From the NCBI GenBank assembly GCA_900754255.1, contig CAAECI010000120.1:1-32182 (forward strand): a DNA stretch of 32,182 bases, given 5' to 3'. The position numbers and the translations under genes are program-made. Under the pieces are notes generated by a model, which was not told where the DNA came from, made no database searches, and worked only from the letters and a program-made list of their open reading frames with translations. Positions within the stretch are counted from its first letter, which is position 1. The number at the start of each line of letters is the position of its first letter. Below, in pieces: positions 16,972 through 24,462 of the stretch. Source of the stretch: an uncultured Succinivibrio sp. Lineage in GTDB: Bacteria > Pseudomonadota > Gammaproteobacteria > Enterobacterales > Succinivibrionaceae.

Positions 16972-17475
16972 ATGCGTCACGTGGTATCCATTCTCATTGA
17001 AAACGAGGCCGGTGCTCTCTCCCGCGTGGTGGGGCTTTTCTCCCAGCGCGGCTATAACATTGAATCGCTTACCGTTGCCCCTACCGATGATCCTACCTTG
17101 TCCCGTTGTACGGTGCTTACGCTGGGCGGCGAGGATGTGATCGAGCAGATCACCAAGCAATTGCATAAGCTCGTGTGCGTGCTGCGCGTTTCGGCCATCA
17201 ATGAGGAGCCCGAGGGCGGCATGGAGCGAGAGCTCGTGCTTATCAAGGTTCCCACGCCCAATCGCAATGTGCGTGAGGACGTAAAATCACTGTGCGATAT
17301 TTTCAGAGCCAAAATCATCGACGTAAGCGCCGAGGTTTTAACTCTGCAATACGTGGGATCCTCTGCGGAGGTGGACAATTTCTGCAGTACGGTGGTTAAG
17401 CTTACCGAGGTGCTTGAGGTGGTACGCTCGGGCGTGCTCGGCGTTGCCAAGGGCAACCACTTCATGCATAACTGA
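16972..17475 (+). CDS. ilvN: Acetohydroxyacid synthase small (regulatory) subunit, copy 2
   Basis: This 167-residue regulatory subunit begins one base after the stop of its large subunit, so translation is probably coupled. The ACT domain reads ILIENEAGALSRVVGLFSQR, then GYNIESLTVAPTDDPTLSR, closer to E. coli IlvH than copy 1 is, with the valine-contacting Asn and Gly positions kept. KQLHKLVCVLRVS ends the ACT domain, and the C-terminal domain ends RSGVLGVAKGNHFMHN. The symbol is nominal: by sequence it is IlvH-like, and ilvN is used only to separate it from copy 1. Confidence 0.93.
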   Translation: MRHVVSILIENEAGALSRVVGLFSQRGYNIESLTVAPTDDPTLSRCTVLTLGGEDVIEQITKQLHKLVCVLRVSAINEEPEGGMERELVLIKVPTPNRNVREDVKSLCDIFRAKIIDVSAEVLTLQYVGSSAEVDNFCSTVVKLTEVLEVVRSGVLGVAKGNHFMHN

Positions 17476-17484
17476 TTTTGCACA

Positions 17485-17500
17485 AGGCACGCATGTTGCT
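17485..17500 (+). promoter_or_regulatory. Sigma-54 promoter for flhA
   Basis: GGCACG-CATG-TTGCT places the -24 GG (17486-17487) exactly ten bases from the -12 GC (17498-17499), nearly matching the consensus TGGCACG-N4-TTGCW. It lies about 43 bases upstream of the flhA ATG. Sigma-54 control by a FleQ/FlrC-type activator is known for the matching Pseudomonas and Vibrio operons. The activator is not in this window. Confidence 0.85.
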
Positions 17501-17541
17501 TAAAATGCATAGAACCTCATTGAAACGGAATATTGACGCTC

Positions 17542-19746
17542 ATGGCATTTTTAGGCGGTATCACGGCCAAACTCAATAATCTTTTGGGCGGCTTTTTCGC
17601 AAAAGCCAAATCCAACTCCCAGGTAGCCAAGGGACTTGCGATAGGCTCCACCGCCTATCGCAAAGCGGCGGCGTTACGCATAGGTACGCCGCTTTTGGTG
17701 CTGGCTTGTCTGTCCATGATCACGCTGCCGTTGCCGCCTACGCTTTTGGACGTGCTCTTTTCCTTCAATATCGCACTGTCCATGGTGGTGCTGCTCGTAG
17801 CCATCTACTCCAAAAGACCCTTGGATTTCGGATCCTTCCCTACCGTATTGCTGCTTACCACCATTTTGCGTCTTTCGCTCAACGTGGCCTCCACGCGTGT
17901 CATTTTGCTAAACGGTCAGGGCGGTACCGCGGCGGCAGGACATGTTATCGAATCCTTCGGCAACGTAGTGATGGGCGGCTCCTATACCGTGGGTATCATA
18001 GTTTTCTCCATTTTGGTGATCATCAATTTCGTGGTCGTCACTAAGGGCGCCGGACGTATTGCCGAGGTGTCGGCACGCTTTACTCTGGACGCCATGCCCG
18101 GCAAGCAGATGGCCATCGATGCTGATCTTAACGCCGGGATCATCAATCAGGATCAGGCCCGCGAGCGTCGTCGCGAGGTTACCGCCGAGGCCGACTTTTA
18201 CGGTTCCATGGACGGTGCCTCGAAGTTTGTAAAGGGCGATGCCATCGCCGGCGTACTTATTTTGTTCATCAACCTCATAGGCGGCATCATCATCGGGGTG
18301 TTCCAGTACGACATGAGCATGGCTCAAAGCGCCACCGTCTATACCATTTTGTCCATAGGCGACGGACTGGTCGCACAGATCCCCTCCTTACTGCTCTCCG
18401 TGGCGTCGGCCATCATCGTGACCCGTCAGAGCGGACAAAAGCAGGAAATGGGCGCACAGGTGGCAGGAGAGATCCTTGGACAGCCCAAGATCCTCTATAT
18501 AGTCGCGGGTATATTGGCAGTGATGGGAATGGTGCCGGGCATGCCGCATTTTGCCTTTATCCTCCTGGCTATGATCAGCGCCGGTTGCGGCAAATACATC
18601 ACCTGGCGTCGTGAAAAGGCCGAGCAGGAGGCCAGTAAGGCTCCCTCCAAGGAAGAGCTTGAGGTTCAAGGCGGCAAAGCGGAGCAAAAGGAGCTTACCT
18701 GGGACGACGTCAACGAGGTGGACGTGGTGGGGCTCGAGGTGGGCTACCGTCTTATTCCTCTGGTGGATAAAAAACAAAACGGCGAGCTTTTGTCGCGCAT
18801 CAAGGGTGTGCGTAAAAAGCTTTCGCAGGACCTCGGCTTTTTGGTGCCTCCCGTACACATACGCGACAATTTGGATTTGGCTCCCGGTGCCTATCGCATC
18901 ACTCTCATGGGCGTGACATTCGGTGAGGCGGAGGTACAGCCCGATCGTGACATGGCCATCGATCCCGGACATGTATTCGGCAAGATTGAGGGAATAAGCA
19001 CCAAGGATCCGGCCTTCGGACTGGATGCCGTTTGGATCACCAAGAGCGAAAACGATAAAGCCCTTTCCTTAGGCTATACCGTGGTGGACTGTGCCACCGT
19101 CATCGCCACCCATCTGTCACAGGTGCTCTCGGGCAACAGTGCCTCGCTTTTGGGACAGGAGGAGGTTCAGAACATTCTGAATATAGTGGCCAAGACTCAG
19201 CCCAAGCTTGTGAACGGACTCGTGCCCTCGGTGGTGTCGCTCGGACTTTTGACCCATATCATGCAAAGCCTGCTGGCAGAGGGTGTACCCGTGCGCGACA
19301 TGCGTACGGTGCTTGAGACCTTGGTACAGTATGCACCGCGTTCACAGGATCCCGAGGTGCTTACGGCCGCCTGCCGCATAGGCCTAAGACGGCTCATACT
19401 GCAGGATATCGCCGGGGATGAGAGGATCATTCCCGTCATCACCTTATCCCCCGATCTTGAAAAGGTACTTACCAAGTCCTTAGAAAGCGGCGGAGCCTCG
19501 GGCATAGGGATCGAGCCCGGACTTGCCGACAGACTGCAGAAGTCGCTATTGGAAAGCTCGGATGAGCAGGAGATGAAGGGCGAGCCCTCCATACTCCTCA
19601 CCTCGGGAGTTTTGCGCTCCACGCTATCGCGTTTTGCCCGCAATACCATTCCCGCTCTGCGCGTACTTTCATATCAGGAGATCCCCGATGACAAGCAGAT
19701 CAAGATCATCTCGGTGATAGGAAACGGCAGAAAAGCCGTAAGTTGA
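17542..19746 (+). CDS. flhA: Flagellar export gate protein FlhA
   Basis: FlhA forms the nonameric export gate of the flagellar type III secretion apparatus in the inner membrane. It has 734 residues, near the family norm. The N-terminal half has about eight membrane segments (for example LLDVLFSFNIALSMVVLLVA and VGIIVFSILVIINFVVV). The FHIPEP loop reads TKGAGRIAEVSARFTLDAMP, GKQMAIDADLNAG and RRREVTAEADFYGSMDGASK. A linker near residue 370 leads to the cytoplasmic ring domain, which binds chaperone-substrate complexes. ATG 17542 is chosen over TTG 17533, whose spacing to CGGAA is too short. A sigma-54 promoter stands upstream. Its usual partner flhB is not adjacent; AHAS genes occupy that place. 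Confidence 0.97.
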   Translation: MAFLGGITAKLNNLLGGFFAKAKSNSQVAKGLAIGSTAYRKAAALRIGTPLLVLACLSMITLPLPPTLLDVLFSFNIALSMVVLLVAIYSKRPLDFGSFPTVLLLTTILRLSLNVASTRVILLNGQGGTAAAGHVIESFGNVVMGGSYTVGIIVFSILVIINFVVVTKGAGRIAEVSARFTLDAMPGKQMAIDADLNAGIINQDQARERRREVTAEADFYGSMDGASKFVKGDAIAGVLILFINLIGGIIIGVFQYDMSMAQSATVYTILSIGDGLVAQIPSLLLSVASAIIVTRQSGQKQEMGAQVAGEILGQPKILYIVAGILAVMGMVPGMPHFAFILLAMISAGCGKYITWRREKAEQEASKAPSKEELEVQGGKAEQKELTWDDVNEVDVVGLEVGYRLIPLVDKKQNGELLSRIKGVRKKLSQDLGFLVPPVHIRDNLDLAPGAYRITLMGVTFGEAEVQPDRDMAIDPGHVFGKIEGISTKDPAFGLDAVWITKSENDKALSLGYTVVDCATVIATHLSQVLSGNSASLLGQEEVQNILNIVAKTQPKLVNGLVPSVVSLGLLTHIMQSLLAEGVPVRDMRTVLETLVQYAPRSQDPEVLTAACRIGLRRLILQDIAGDERIIPVITLSPDLEKVLTKSLESGGASGIGIEPGLADRLQKSLLESSDEQEMKGEPSILLTSGVLRSTLSRFARNTIPALRVLSYQEIPDDKQIKIISVIGNGRKAVS

Positions 19747-19885
19747 TATGTCTGCCCATAAAAAGCCAACGAGAGCGACAAAAATCGTTAAAAAATGCGG
19801 ACTTTCTCGGAAAGATGCACTAAGATGCGAGCAATTTTTTGCTAAAACTGATATTTTTAAGGCAATTGAATTTATAACAGGAGAT

Positions 19886-19908
19886 CTGCGGAAAATTTAT
19901 TCCCGCAG
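19886..19908 (+). other. Hairpin in the flhF leader
   Basis: CTGCGG and CCGCAG form a perfect 6-bp stem around an 11-base AT-rich loop, ending two bases before the AAGGA ribosome site of flhF. The 177-base gap between flhA and flhF has no T-run after this stem, so it is not a standard terminator. It could modulate flhF translation. Confidence 0.45.
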
Positions 19909-19923
19909 GTAAGGACACAAGCA

Positions 19924-21474
19924 ATGAAACTCAGGCGTTTCGTCGCCGCCGATATGCGCTCGGCTCTGGCTCTTATAAAAGAGGAGCTCGGACCTGAGGC
20001 CGTGATCATGTCAAATAAGCGCGTGGAAGAGGGCGTTGAGATCATAGCCGGCATTTCATCGGATGAAAGCGGATCGTCAAAAAAGCCTGCGGATACGCAA
20101 AAGCCTAAGCTCAAGGGCACGGTGACGACGACCGGTGCGGGCAACTCTGCGCTTAAGCGTTATCTTGAGGACGGCGTCGGAGATGATGAGGTCAGGCTTT
20201 CATCTGCAGGTCAGAGGACGGAGGAGAAGGCTTCCCTCGAGCAGAGCACGGGTGAGAGCTTTGCCAAGAGCCTCCTTGAGATCCTAGAGCGTCAAAAAAA
20301 CGAGGGCAAGCTGCCGCAATCATCCTCAGCCAAAAAAGAAGAACTGTCAAAAAATGACGCCGCTCCGAAAAAGGCCGCGATCATCAAAAATCAAGGCACG
20401 GAGATGGCAAAGCCTAAGCGCAGCGCTCCGCCCGAGCCCATTTCAAGCCGCTCCGAGATCAAGGAGCTGCTGTCCGATATTGAGAACGAGCGCAAAAAGA
20501 AGGCCTCTGCCGAAAGTAAGCACGGCATGGGTTCATATGAAAAGGTCAAAACGGACAGGAGCGATGCCGACGATCGCAGCATGGCTCGTATGCGCGATGA
20601 ATTGCAGAGTCTGCGCAAGCTTTTGCAGTTTGAGCTTGCAGGACTGATACGCGACAAAGGCGTAAGGGAACAGCCGGTAAGGGCCATGATCGCAGAGATT
20701 TTGTCCTCCTCGGGCTTTGATCCCACTTTGGCGCAAAATCTTAGCTCCAGGATAAGTGCCGACGCCTCGGTCAATTTCGCCTGGCGTGAGCTTCGTGATA
20801 TTTTGGTAAACGAGCTTAAAACCGGCAACGATGAGATCATACGTGAAGGCGGCGTGATCACTTTGATCGGCCCTGCGGGAGTAGGTAAGACCACCACCGC
20901 CGCCAAGCTGGCCGCCCGCTTCGTCATCAAATACGGACCCAAGGCCGTGGCGCTGGTGTCGGCCGATCACTACCGTATCGGAGCGGCCGAGCAGATGAAG
21001 ACCTACGGTAGGATCATGGGCTGTGATGCTTATGCGGTAAAATCCATGGCGCAGCTGCGCGAGCTTCTGCCCTCGCTTGCCAAAAAGAGTCTGGTGATAG
21101 TTGATACTGCAGGCGTAGGGTCTGCAGATGATCGCTTTGAAAAGCATCTTTCCGAGCTTAAATCTCAGAGCGCACTGCATATGAATCACTATCTGGTACT
21201 GCCTGCGGGGGCTCAAAGACGTGTTCTTGAGGAAGCAGGCGCACATTTTGCATCATTATCTCCGCGGGGTCTGATCCTGACAAAAACCGACGAAAGTCCG
21301 TCACTTTGTGACGCTTTGTCTATGTGTATAAAAAACGGCCTGACGCTTTGCTACACAACCTGTGGGCAAAGGGTTCCCGAGGATCTCAAGACGGCCGACG
21401 CCAAAGCCTTTGTAAATGCGGCTTTGTCGGGTTTGGAAAATGAGACGGCGCATTGGGCGCTTGGAGAAGAATAA
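19924..21474 (+). CDS. flhF: Flagellar placement GTPase FlhF
   Basis: FlhF is an SRP-family GTPase that marks the pole for flagellar assembly. The 516-residue protein opens with the typical MKLRRFVAADMRSALALIKE and LGPEAVIMSNKR. A long charged, low-complexity B region follows to about residue 225. Next is the N domain, then the G domain with P-loop GPAGVGKTTTAAKLAARF near residue 316, ALVSADHYRIGAAEQMKTY, the DTAGVGSADDR switch near residue 392, and the TKTDES specificity motif. AAGGA precedes ATG 19924. flhG follows 3 bases after the stop, so the GTPase and its antagonist are coexpressed, as in Pseudomonas and Vibrio. Confidence 0.96.
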   Translation: MKLRRFVAADMRSALALIKEELGPEAVIMSNKRVEEGVEIIAGISSDESGSSKKPADTQKPKLKGTVTTTGAGNSALKRYLEDGVGDDEVRLSSAGQRTEEKASLEQSTGESFAKSLLEILERQKNEGKLPQSSSAKKEELSKNDAAPKKAAIIKNQGTEMAKPKRSAPPEPISSRSEIKELLSDIENERKKKASAESKHGMGSYEKVKTDRSDADDRSMARMRDELQSLRKLLQFELAGLIRDKGVREQPVRAMIAEILSSSGFDPTLAQNLSSRISADASVNFAWRELRDILVNELKTGNDEIIREGGVITLIGPAGVGKTTTAAKLAARFVIKYGPKAVALVSADHYRIGAAEQMKTYGRIMGCDAYAVKSMAQLRELLPSLAKKSLVIVDTAGVGSADDRFEKHLSELKSQSALHMNHYLVLPAGAQRRVLEEAGAHFASLSPRGLILTKTDESPSLCDALSMCIKNGLTLCYTTCGQRVPEDLKTADAKAFVNAALSGLENETAHWALGEE

Positions 21475-21477
21475 GAG

Positions 21478-22320
21478 ATGAGCACATCTGCTGAGAACGG
21501 AAAGGTCAAAGTGATCACGGTCACCGGAGGCAAGGGCGGCGTGGGCAAATCCAGCGTTTCGCTGAATCTGGCGGTGGCGCTGTGCCAGCTCGGAGCCAAG
21601 GTTATGCTTTTTGACGCCGATCTTGGATTGGCCAATATCGACGTCATGCTGGGACTTAAGGTTAAGAAAAATTTAGGTCATGTATTAAACGGTGAATGCG
21701 ATCTTGCGGACATCATTCTCACGGGCCCCTGCGGGTTGCGCATAGTGCCCGCCTCGTCGGGGCTGCGTCAGATGGCCGAGCTTACCGTGGAGCAGCATGC
21801 TGGACTTATCAGAGCCTTCTCCGAGCTCAACGAGGAGGTGGATTTTCTGATCGTAGATACCGCCGCCGGCATTTCCGACATGGTATTGTCCTTCTGCAGG
21901 GCCGCGCAGGACGTGATGATGGTGGTGTGCAACGAGCCCACCTCCGTAGCCGACGCCTATGCCGAAATGAAGGTGCTGTCCAATGATTACGGAGTAAATC
22001 GCTTTCACATCATAGGCAACAACCTGCGCTCGCTGCAGGAGGGTAAAACCATGTTTGCCAAGCTTTTGGCGGTTACCGGACGCTTTTTGAACGTGACGCT
22101 GGAGCTTACGGCCTGCATACCTGCCGATCCTGCGGTAAGAAACGCCATCAGACAGCGCTCCTGTGCCGTCGAGCAATATCCGCAGAGCCCCGCGGCTAAA
22201 ATATTCAAGCTTTTGGCCGCCCGCGTCATGCAGTGGCCGGTGCCGGATCTGCCGGGCGGACATCTGCAATTTTTCGTGGAAAATCTCGTCAGACATGAAA
22301 ATGACGCCGCCGAAAGCTAA
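21478..22320 (+). CDS. flhG: Flagellar number regulator FlhG/FleN (MinD-like ATPase)
   Basis: FlhG (FleN) is a membrane-cycling ParA/MinD ATPase that limits flagellar number, acting on FlhF and on the sigma-54 activator FleQ/FlrA. The 280-residue protein has the deviant Walker A TGGKGGVGKSSVSLNLAVAL at residues 16-35, the FDADLGLANIDVMLGL motif, and the Walker B region DFLIVDTAAGISDMVLSF. A C-terminal GGHLQFFVENLV segment is shared with Pseudomonas FleN. Only about ten residues precede the P-loop strand, and the DQAxxLR motif that some FlhG proteins use to stimulate FlhF is absent, so it is of the FleN type. GGAG in the end of flhF supplies the ribosome site for ATG 21478. Confidence 0.95.
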   Translation: MSTSAENGKVKVITVTGGKGGVGKSSVSLNLAVALCQLGAKVMLFDADLGLANIDVMLGLKVKKNLGHVLNGECDLADIILTGPCGLRIVPASSGLRQMAELTVEQHAGLIRAFSELNEEVDFLIVDTAAGISDMVLSFCRAAQDVMMVVCNEPTSVADAYAEMKVLSNDYGVNRFHIIGNNLRSLQEGKTMFAKLLAVTGRFLNVTLELTACIPADPAVRNAIRQRSCAVEQYPQSPAAKIFKLLAARVMQWPVPDLPGGHLQFFVENLVRHENDAAES

Positions 22321-22363
22321 AACGCAGACTACAATTGAATGATGAATATGAACAGGAAGTTTT

Positions 22364-23107
22364 ATGGCCGGTACTAAAAGTCAGGGAGCAATGGCATATT
22401 TGCAGGCGGCCCGTAACGATACGGCGGCCCGAGTGGAGCGTTACGCTCCGCTCGTAAAGCGCGTGGCTTTGCATCTTAAGGCCAGACTTCCTGCTTGTGT
22501 GGAGCTTGACGATCTTATACAGTCGGGTATGCTCGGACTTATGGATGCTCTGTCTCATTTTGAGGACGGCCACGGCGCAAGCTTTGAGACCTATGCCACA
22601 ATACGCGTGCGCGGTGCTATGATCGATGAAATGCGTAGGTCTGATTGGGCTCCGCGTACCGTACATCAGTCCACGCGTCAGATCGCCGAGGCCGTTTCCA
22701 AACTGCAGAGCGCCTTGGGACGACCCCCCAAGGATACGGAAATAGCTGCCGAGCTTAACGTGTCCTTGGAAAAATATCGCCAGATGCTGCTTGATTCCTC
22801 AACCTCACAGATCATAGGAATAGAGGATCTGGGGGTTACCGAGGATGTGCTGGCACAAAATCGCGATCATAACGAGGACAAGCTTTTTGAGTCGCTTGCG
22901 GACTCGGAATTTAAGAGCGATTTGGCCAAGGCCCTTGCAAAGCTGCCGCAGCGTGAGCAACAGGTGCTGGCTTTATACTATGATGAGGAGCTCAACCTGC
23001 GCGAAATCGGACAGGTGCTCGATTTGTCCGAATCGCGTATATGCCAGATAATGTCTCAGGCAACGGCCCGACTGCGCGCATCGCTTAAGGGCTGGAAGGT
23101 TGCATGA
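22364..23107 (+). CDS. fliA: RNA polymerase sigma factor FliA (sigma-28)
   Basis: FliA directs transcription of late flagellar and chemotaxis genes. The 247-residue protein shows region 2 (YAPLVKRVALHLKARLP, VELDDLIQSGMLGLMDAL and SFETYATIRVRGAMIDEMRR), with RSDWAPRTV where region 3 begins. Region 4 reads LPQREQQVLALYYDEELNLR, then EIGQVLDLSESRICQIMSQA. CAGGAAG lies before ATG 22364, 43 bases after flhG. A candidate FliA promoter is found 94 bases after its stop, before cheY, implying that FliA activates the chemotaxis genes next door. Confidence 0.97.
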   Translation: MAGTKSQGAMAYLQAARNDTAARVERYAPLVKRVALHLKARLPACVELDDLIQSGMLGLMDALSHFEDGHGASFETYATIRVRGAMIDEMRRSDWAPRTVHQSTRQIAEAVSKLQSALGRPPKDTEIAAELNVSLEKYRQMLLDSSTSQIIGIEDLGVTEDVLAQNRDHNEDKLFESLADSEFKSDLAKALAKLPQREQQVLALYYDEELNLREIGQVLDLSESRICQIMSQATARLRASLKGWKVA

Positions 23108-23132
23108 AATTGCAAGGAATTTATAAGTAGCG

Positions 23133-23163
23133 CCTGAATGTAGAAGCTTCAGGGCTGTGAAGC
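23133..23163 (+). other. Two overlapping, mutually exclusive hairpins between fliA and cheY
   Basis: CCTGAA (23133-23138) can pair with TTCAGG (23148-23153). GCTTCA (23146-23151) can instead pair with TGAAGC (23158-23163). The two stems share the same bases, so only one can form. No T-run follows. This could be a switch in the fliA 3' end or chance. Confidence 0.35.
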
Positions 23164-23200
23164 ATGTACCGTTTTGGTTACGGAATAAGCATGACAGGGT

Positions 23201-23227
23201 TAAGAATACCCCGTATGCTGCCGTTAA
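23201..23227 (+). promoter_or_regulatory. Sigma-28 (FliA) promoter for cheY onward
   Basis: TAAG, exactly 15 bases, then GCCGTTAA compares with the FliA consensus TAAA-N15-GCCGATAA: one mismatch in each box. The start would be near 23234, about 50 bases before cheY. The -10 box overlaps an inverted repeat GCCGTT/AACGGC (23220-23238). Confidence 0.7.
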
Positions 23228-23283
23228 GAAGCAACGGCGGAAGACTTTTAAAAGATTTTTCGCTTCGCTGAGGAGTACTTATT

Positions 23284-23667
23284 TTGGATAAGAACATTAA
23301 GATCCTGATCGTGGATGATTTCTCCACGATGCGCCGTATCGTTAAGAATTTGTTGCGCGATTTAGGCTATAACAATACCTATGAGGCCGACGACGGAGCT
23401 ACTGCGTTGCCCATGCTGGAGTCGGGAGATTTCCAATTCGTGGTTACAGATTGGAACATGCCCATTATGCAGGGTATAGATCTTTTGCGTGCCATCAGAA
23501 AGAGTCCCAAGCTCAAGGCCTTGCCGGTATTGATGATCACCGCAGAGGCCAAGCGCGATCAGATCATCGAGGCGGCCAAGGCCGGCGTCAACGGATATAT
23601 TGTAAAGCCCTTTACTGCCGCAACGCTGAAGGAAAAATTGGATAAGATCTTTGAAAGATTCGCGTGA
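23284..23667 (+). CDS. cheY: Chemotaxis response regulator CheY
   Basis: CheY, phosphorylated by CheA, binds the flagellar switch and changes rotation. The 127-residue single receiver domain keeps the acidic pair Asp11-Asp12, the phosphoacceptor Asp56 in VTDWNMP, Thr86 in MITAEAK, the switch aromatic Tyr105 and Lys108 in GYIVKPF. The start is TTG 23284, giving DKNIKILIVDDFSTMRR; AGGAG lies 8 bases upstream and no ATG is available before the first strand. A rare TTG start may lower the expression of this gene relative to cheZ. It overlaps the short alternative GTG start of cheZ. Confidence 0.96.
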   Translation: MDKNIKILIVDDFSTMRRIVKNLLRDLGYNNTYEADDGATALPMLESGDFQFVVTDWNMPIMQGIDLLRAIRKSPKLKALPVLMITAEAKRDQIIEAAKAGVNGYIVKPFTAATLKEKLDKIFERFA

Positions 23668-23681
23668 CGGCAGGCAGGATT

Positions 23682-24449
23682 ATGACTTTAGATACTGCTG
23701 ACAAGCAACAGGAAGAAATTCTTACCGTCGACGCCGTAGACGAAATCAGAGATTATCTCGAGGCGGGGATGACGGATGAGGCAAAGGATCAGCTTTTGTC
23801 TTTGGCGGCGCGTCTTAAAAAGCAGGACGATCTGTACAACGCCGTGGGTGAGCTTACGCGCGATCTGCATGAGTCGTTGACCAAATTTGTCAACGATGAT
23901 CGTCTGCGTACCATTACGGACGTGGAAATGCCCGATGCCTCGGAGCGTCTTAAAAATATCATTTCCATGACCGGTGAGGCGGCCAATGCGACGCTTGACG
24001 CCGTAGACGCCAGCATTCCCAAGATCGACGAGCTGACTAAGATGCTCGACGAGCTCTCGCCCATTTGGAATGAGCTTATGCACGGACGTATCGACCGAGG
24101 TACCTTCGTCAATTTGTGCCATAAGGTCGATGATCTTATAAGCGAGACCAGAAACAGCTCGGCCGAGCTTTCGCGTCAGCTCACCAGCATCATGATGGCA
24201 CAGGGCTATCAGGATCTTACGGGACAGATGCTGCATAAGGTTATAGGGCTGGTATCGGAGGTTGAGGATAAATTGGTAAGTTTCCTGCTCACCTTCGGGA
24301 AAAATGCCGATCCTCAGAATAATAAAGAAGCCGCCGCGCATGAGGCGCTTATGCCTCAGGGACCTGCGGTTACGGCAAAGGATAAAGAAGCCGGTGTGGC
24401 TACCTCGCAGGACGATGTTGACGACCTGCTGGCAAGTCTTGGTTTTTAA
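23682..24449 (+). CDS. cheZ: CheY-P phosphatase CheZ
   Basis: CheZ removes phosphate from CheY-P and so terminates the signal. The 255-residue, mostly helical protein has the long-hairpin core with the catalytic segment MMAQGYQDLTGQMLHKVI; Asp and Gln of DLTGQ match the E. coli catalytic Asp143 and Gln147. The C-terminal amphipathic peptide DDVDDLLASLGF is the usual CheY-binding tail after a variable linker. ATG 23682 with AGG 7 bases upstream is preferred over GTG 23664, which overlaps the cheY stop. It lies between cheY and cheA, as in other polar-flagellate Gammaproteobacteria. Confidence 0.95.
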   Translation: MTLDTADKQQEEILTVDAVDEIRDYLEAGMTDEAKDQLLSLAARLKKQDDLYNAVGELTRDLHESLTKFVNDDRLRTITDVEMPDASERLKNIISMTGEAANATLDAVDASIPKIDELTKMLDELSPIWNELMHGRIDRGTFVNLCHKVDDLISETRNSSAELSRQLTSIMMAQGYQDLTGQMLHKVIGLVSEVEDKLVSFLLTFGKNADPQNNKEAAAHEALMPQGPAVTAKDKEAGVATSQDDVDDLLASLGF

Positions 24450-24462
24450 CGGAGAATAGAAT

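Noticed and set aside
19843..19870. Sigma-28 promoter before flhF (TAAA-N15-GCAATTGA)
   Set aside because: Only about half of the -10 octamer matches, and FlhF is normally expressed before FliA becomes active.
23108..23283. Cyclic-di-GMP (GEMM) riboswitch before cheY
   Set aside because: Stems are present, but the conserved GEMM bases (such as CACGCA and GCAAAGCC) are not found.
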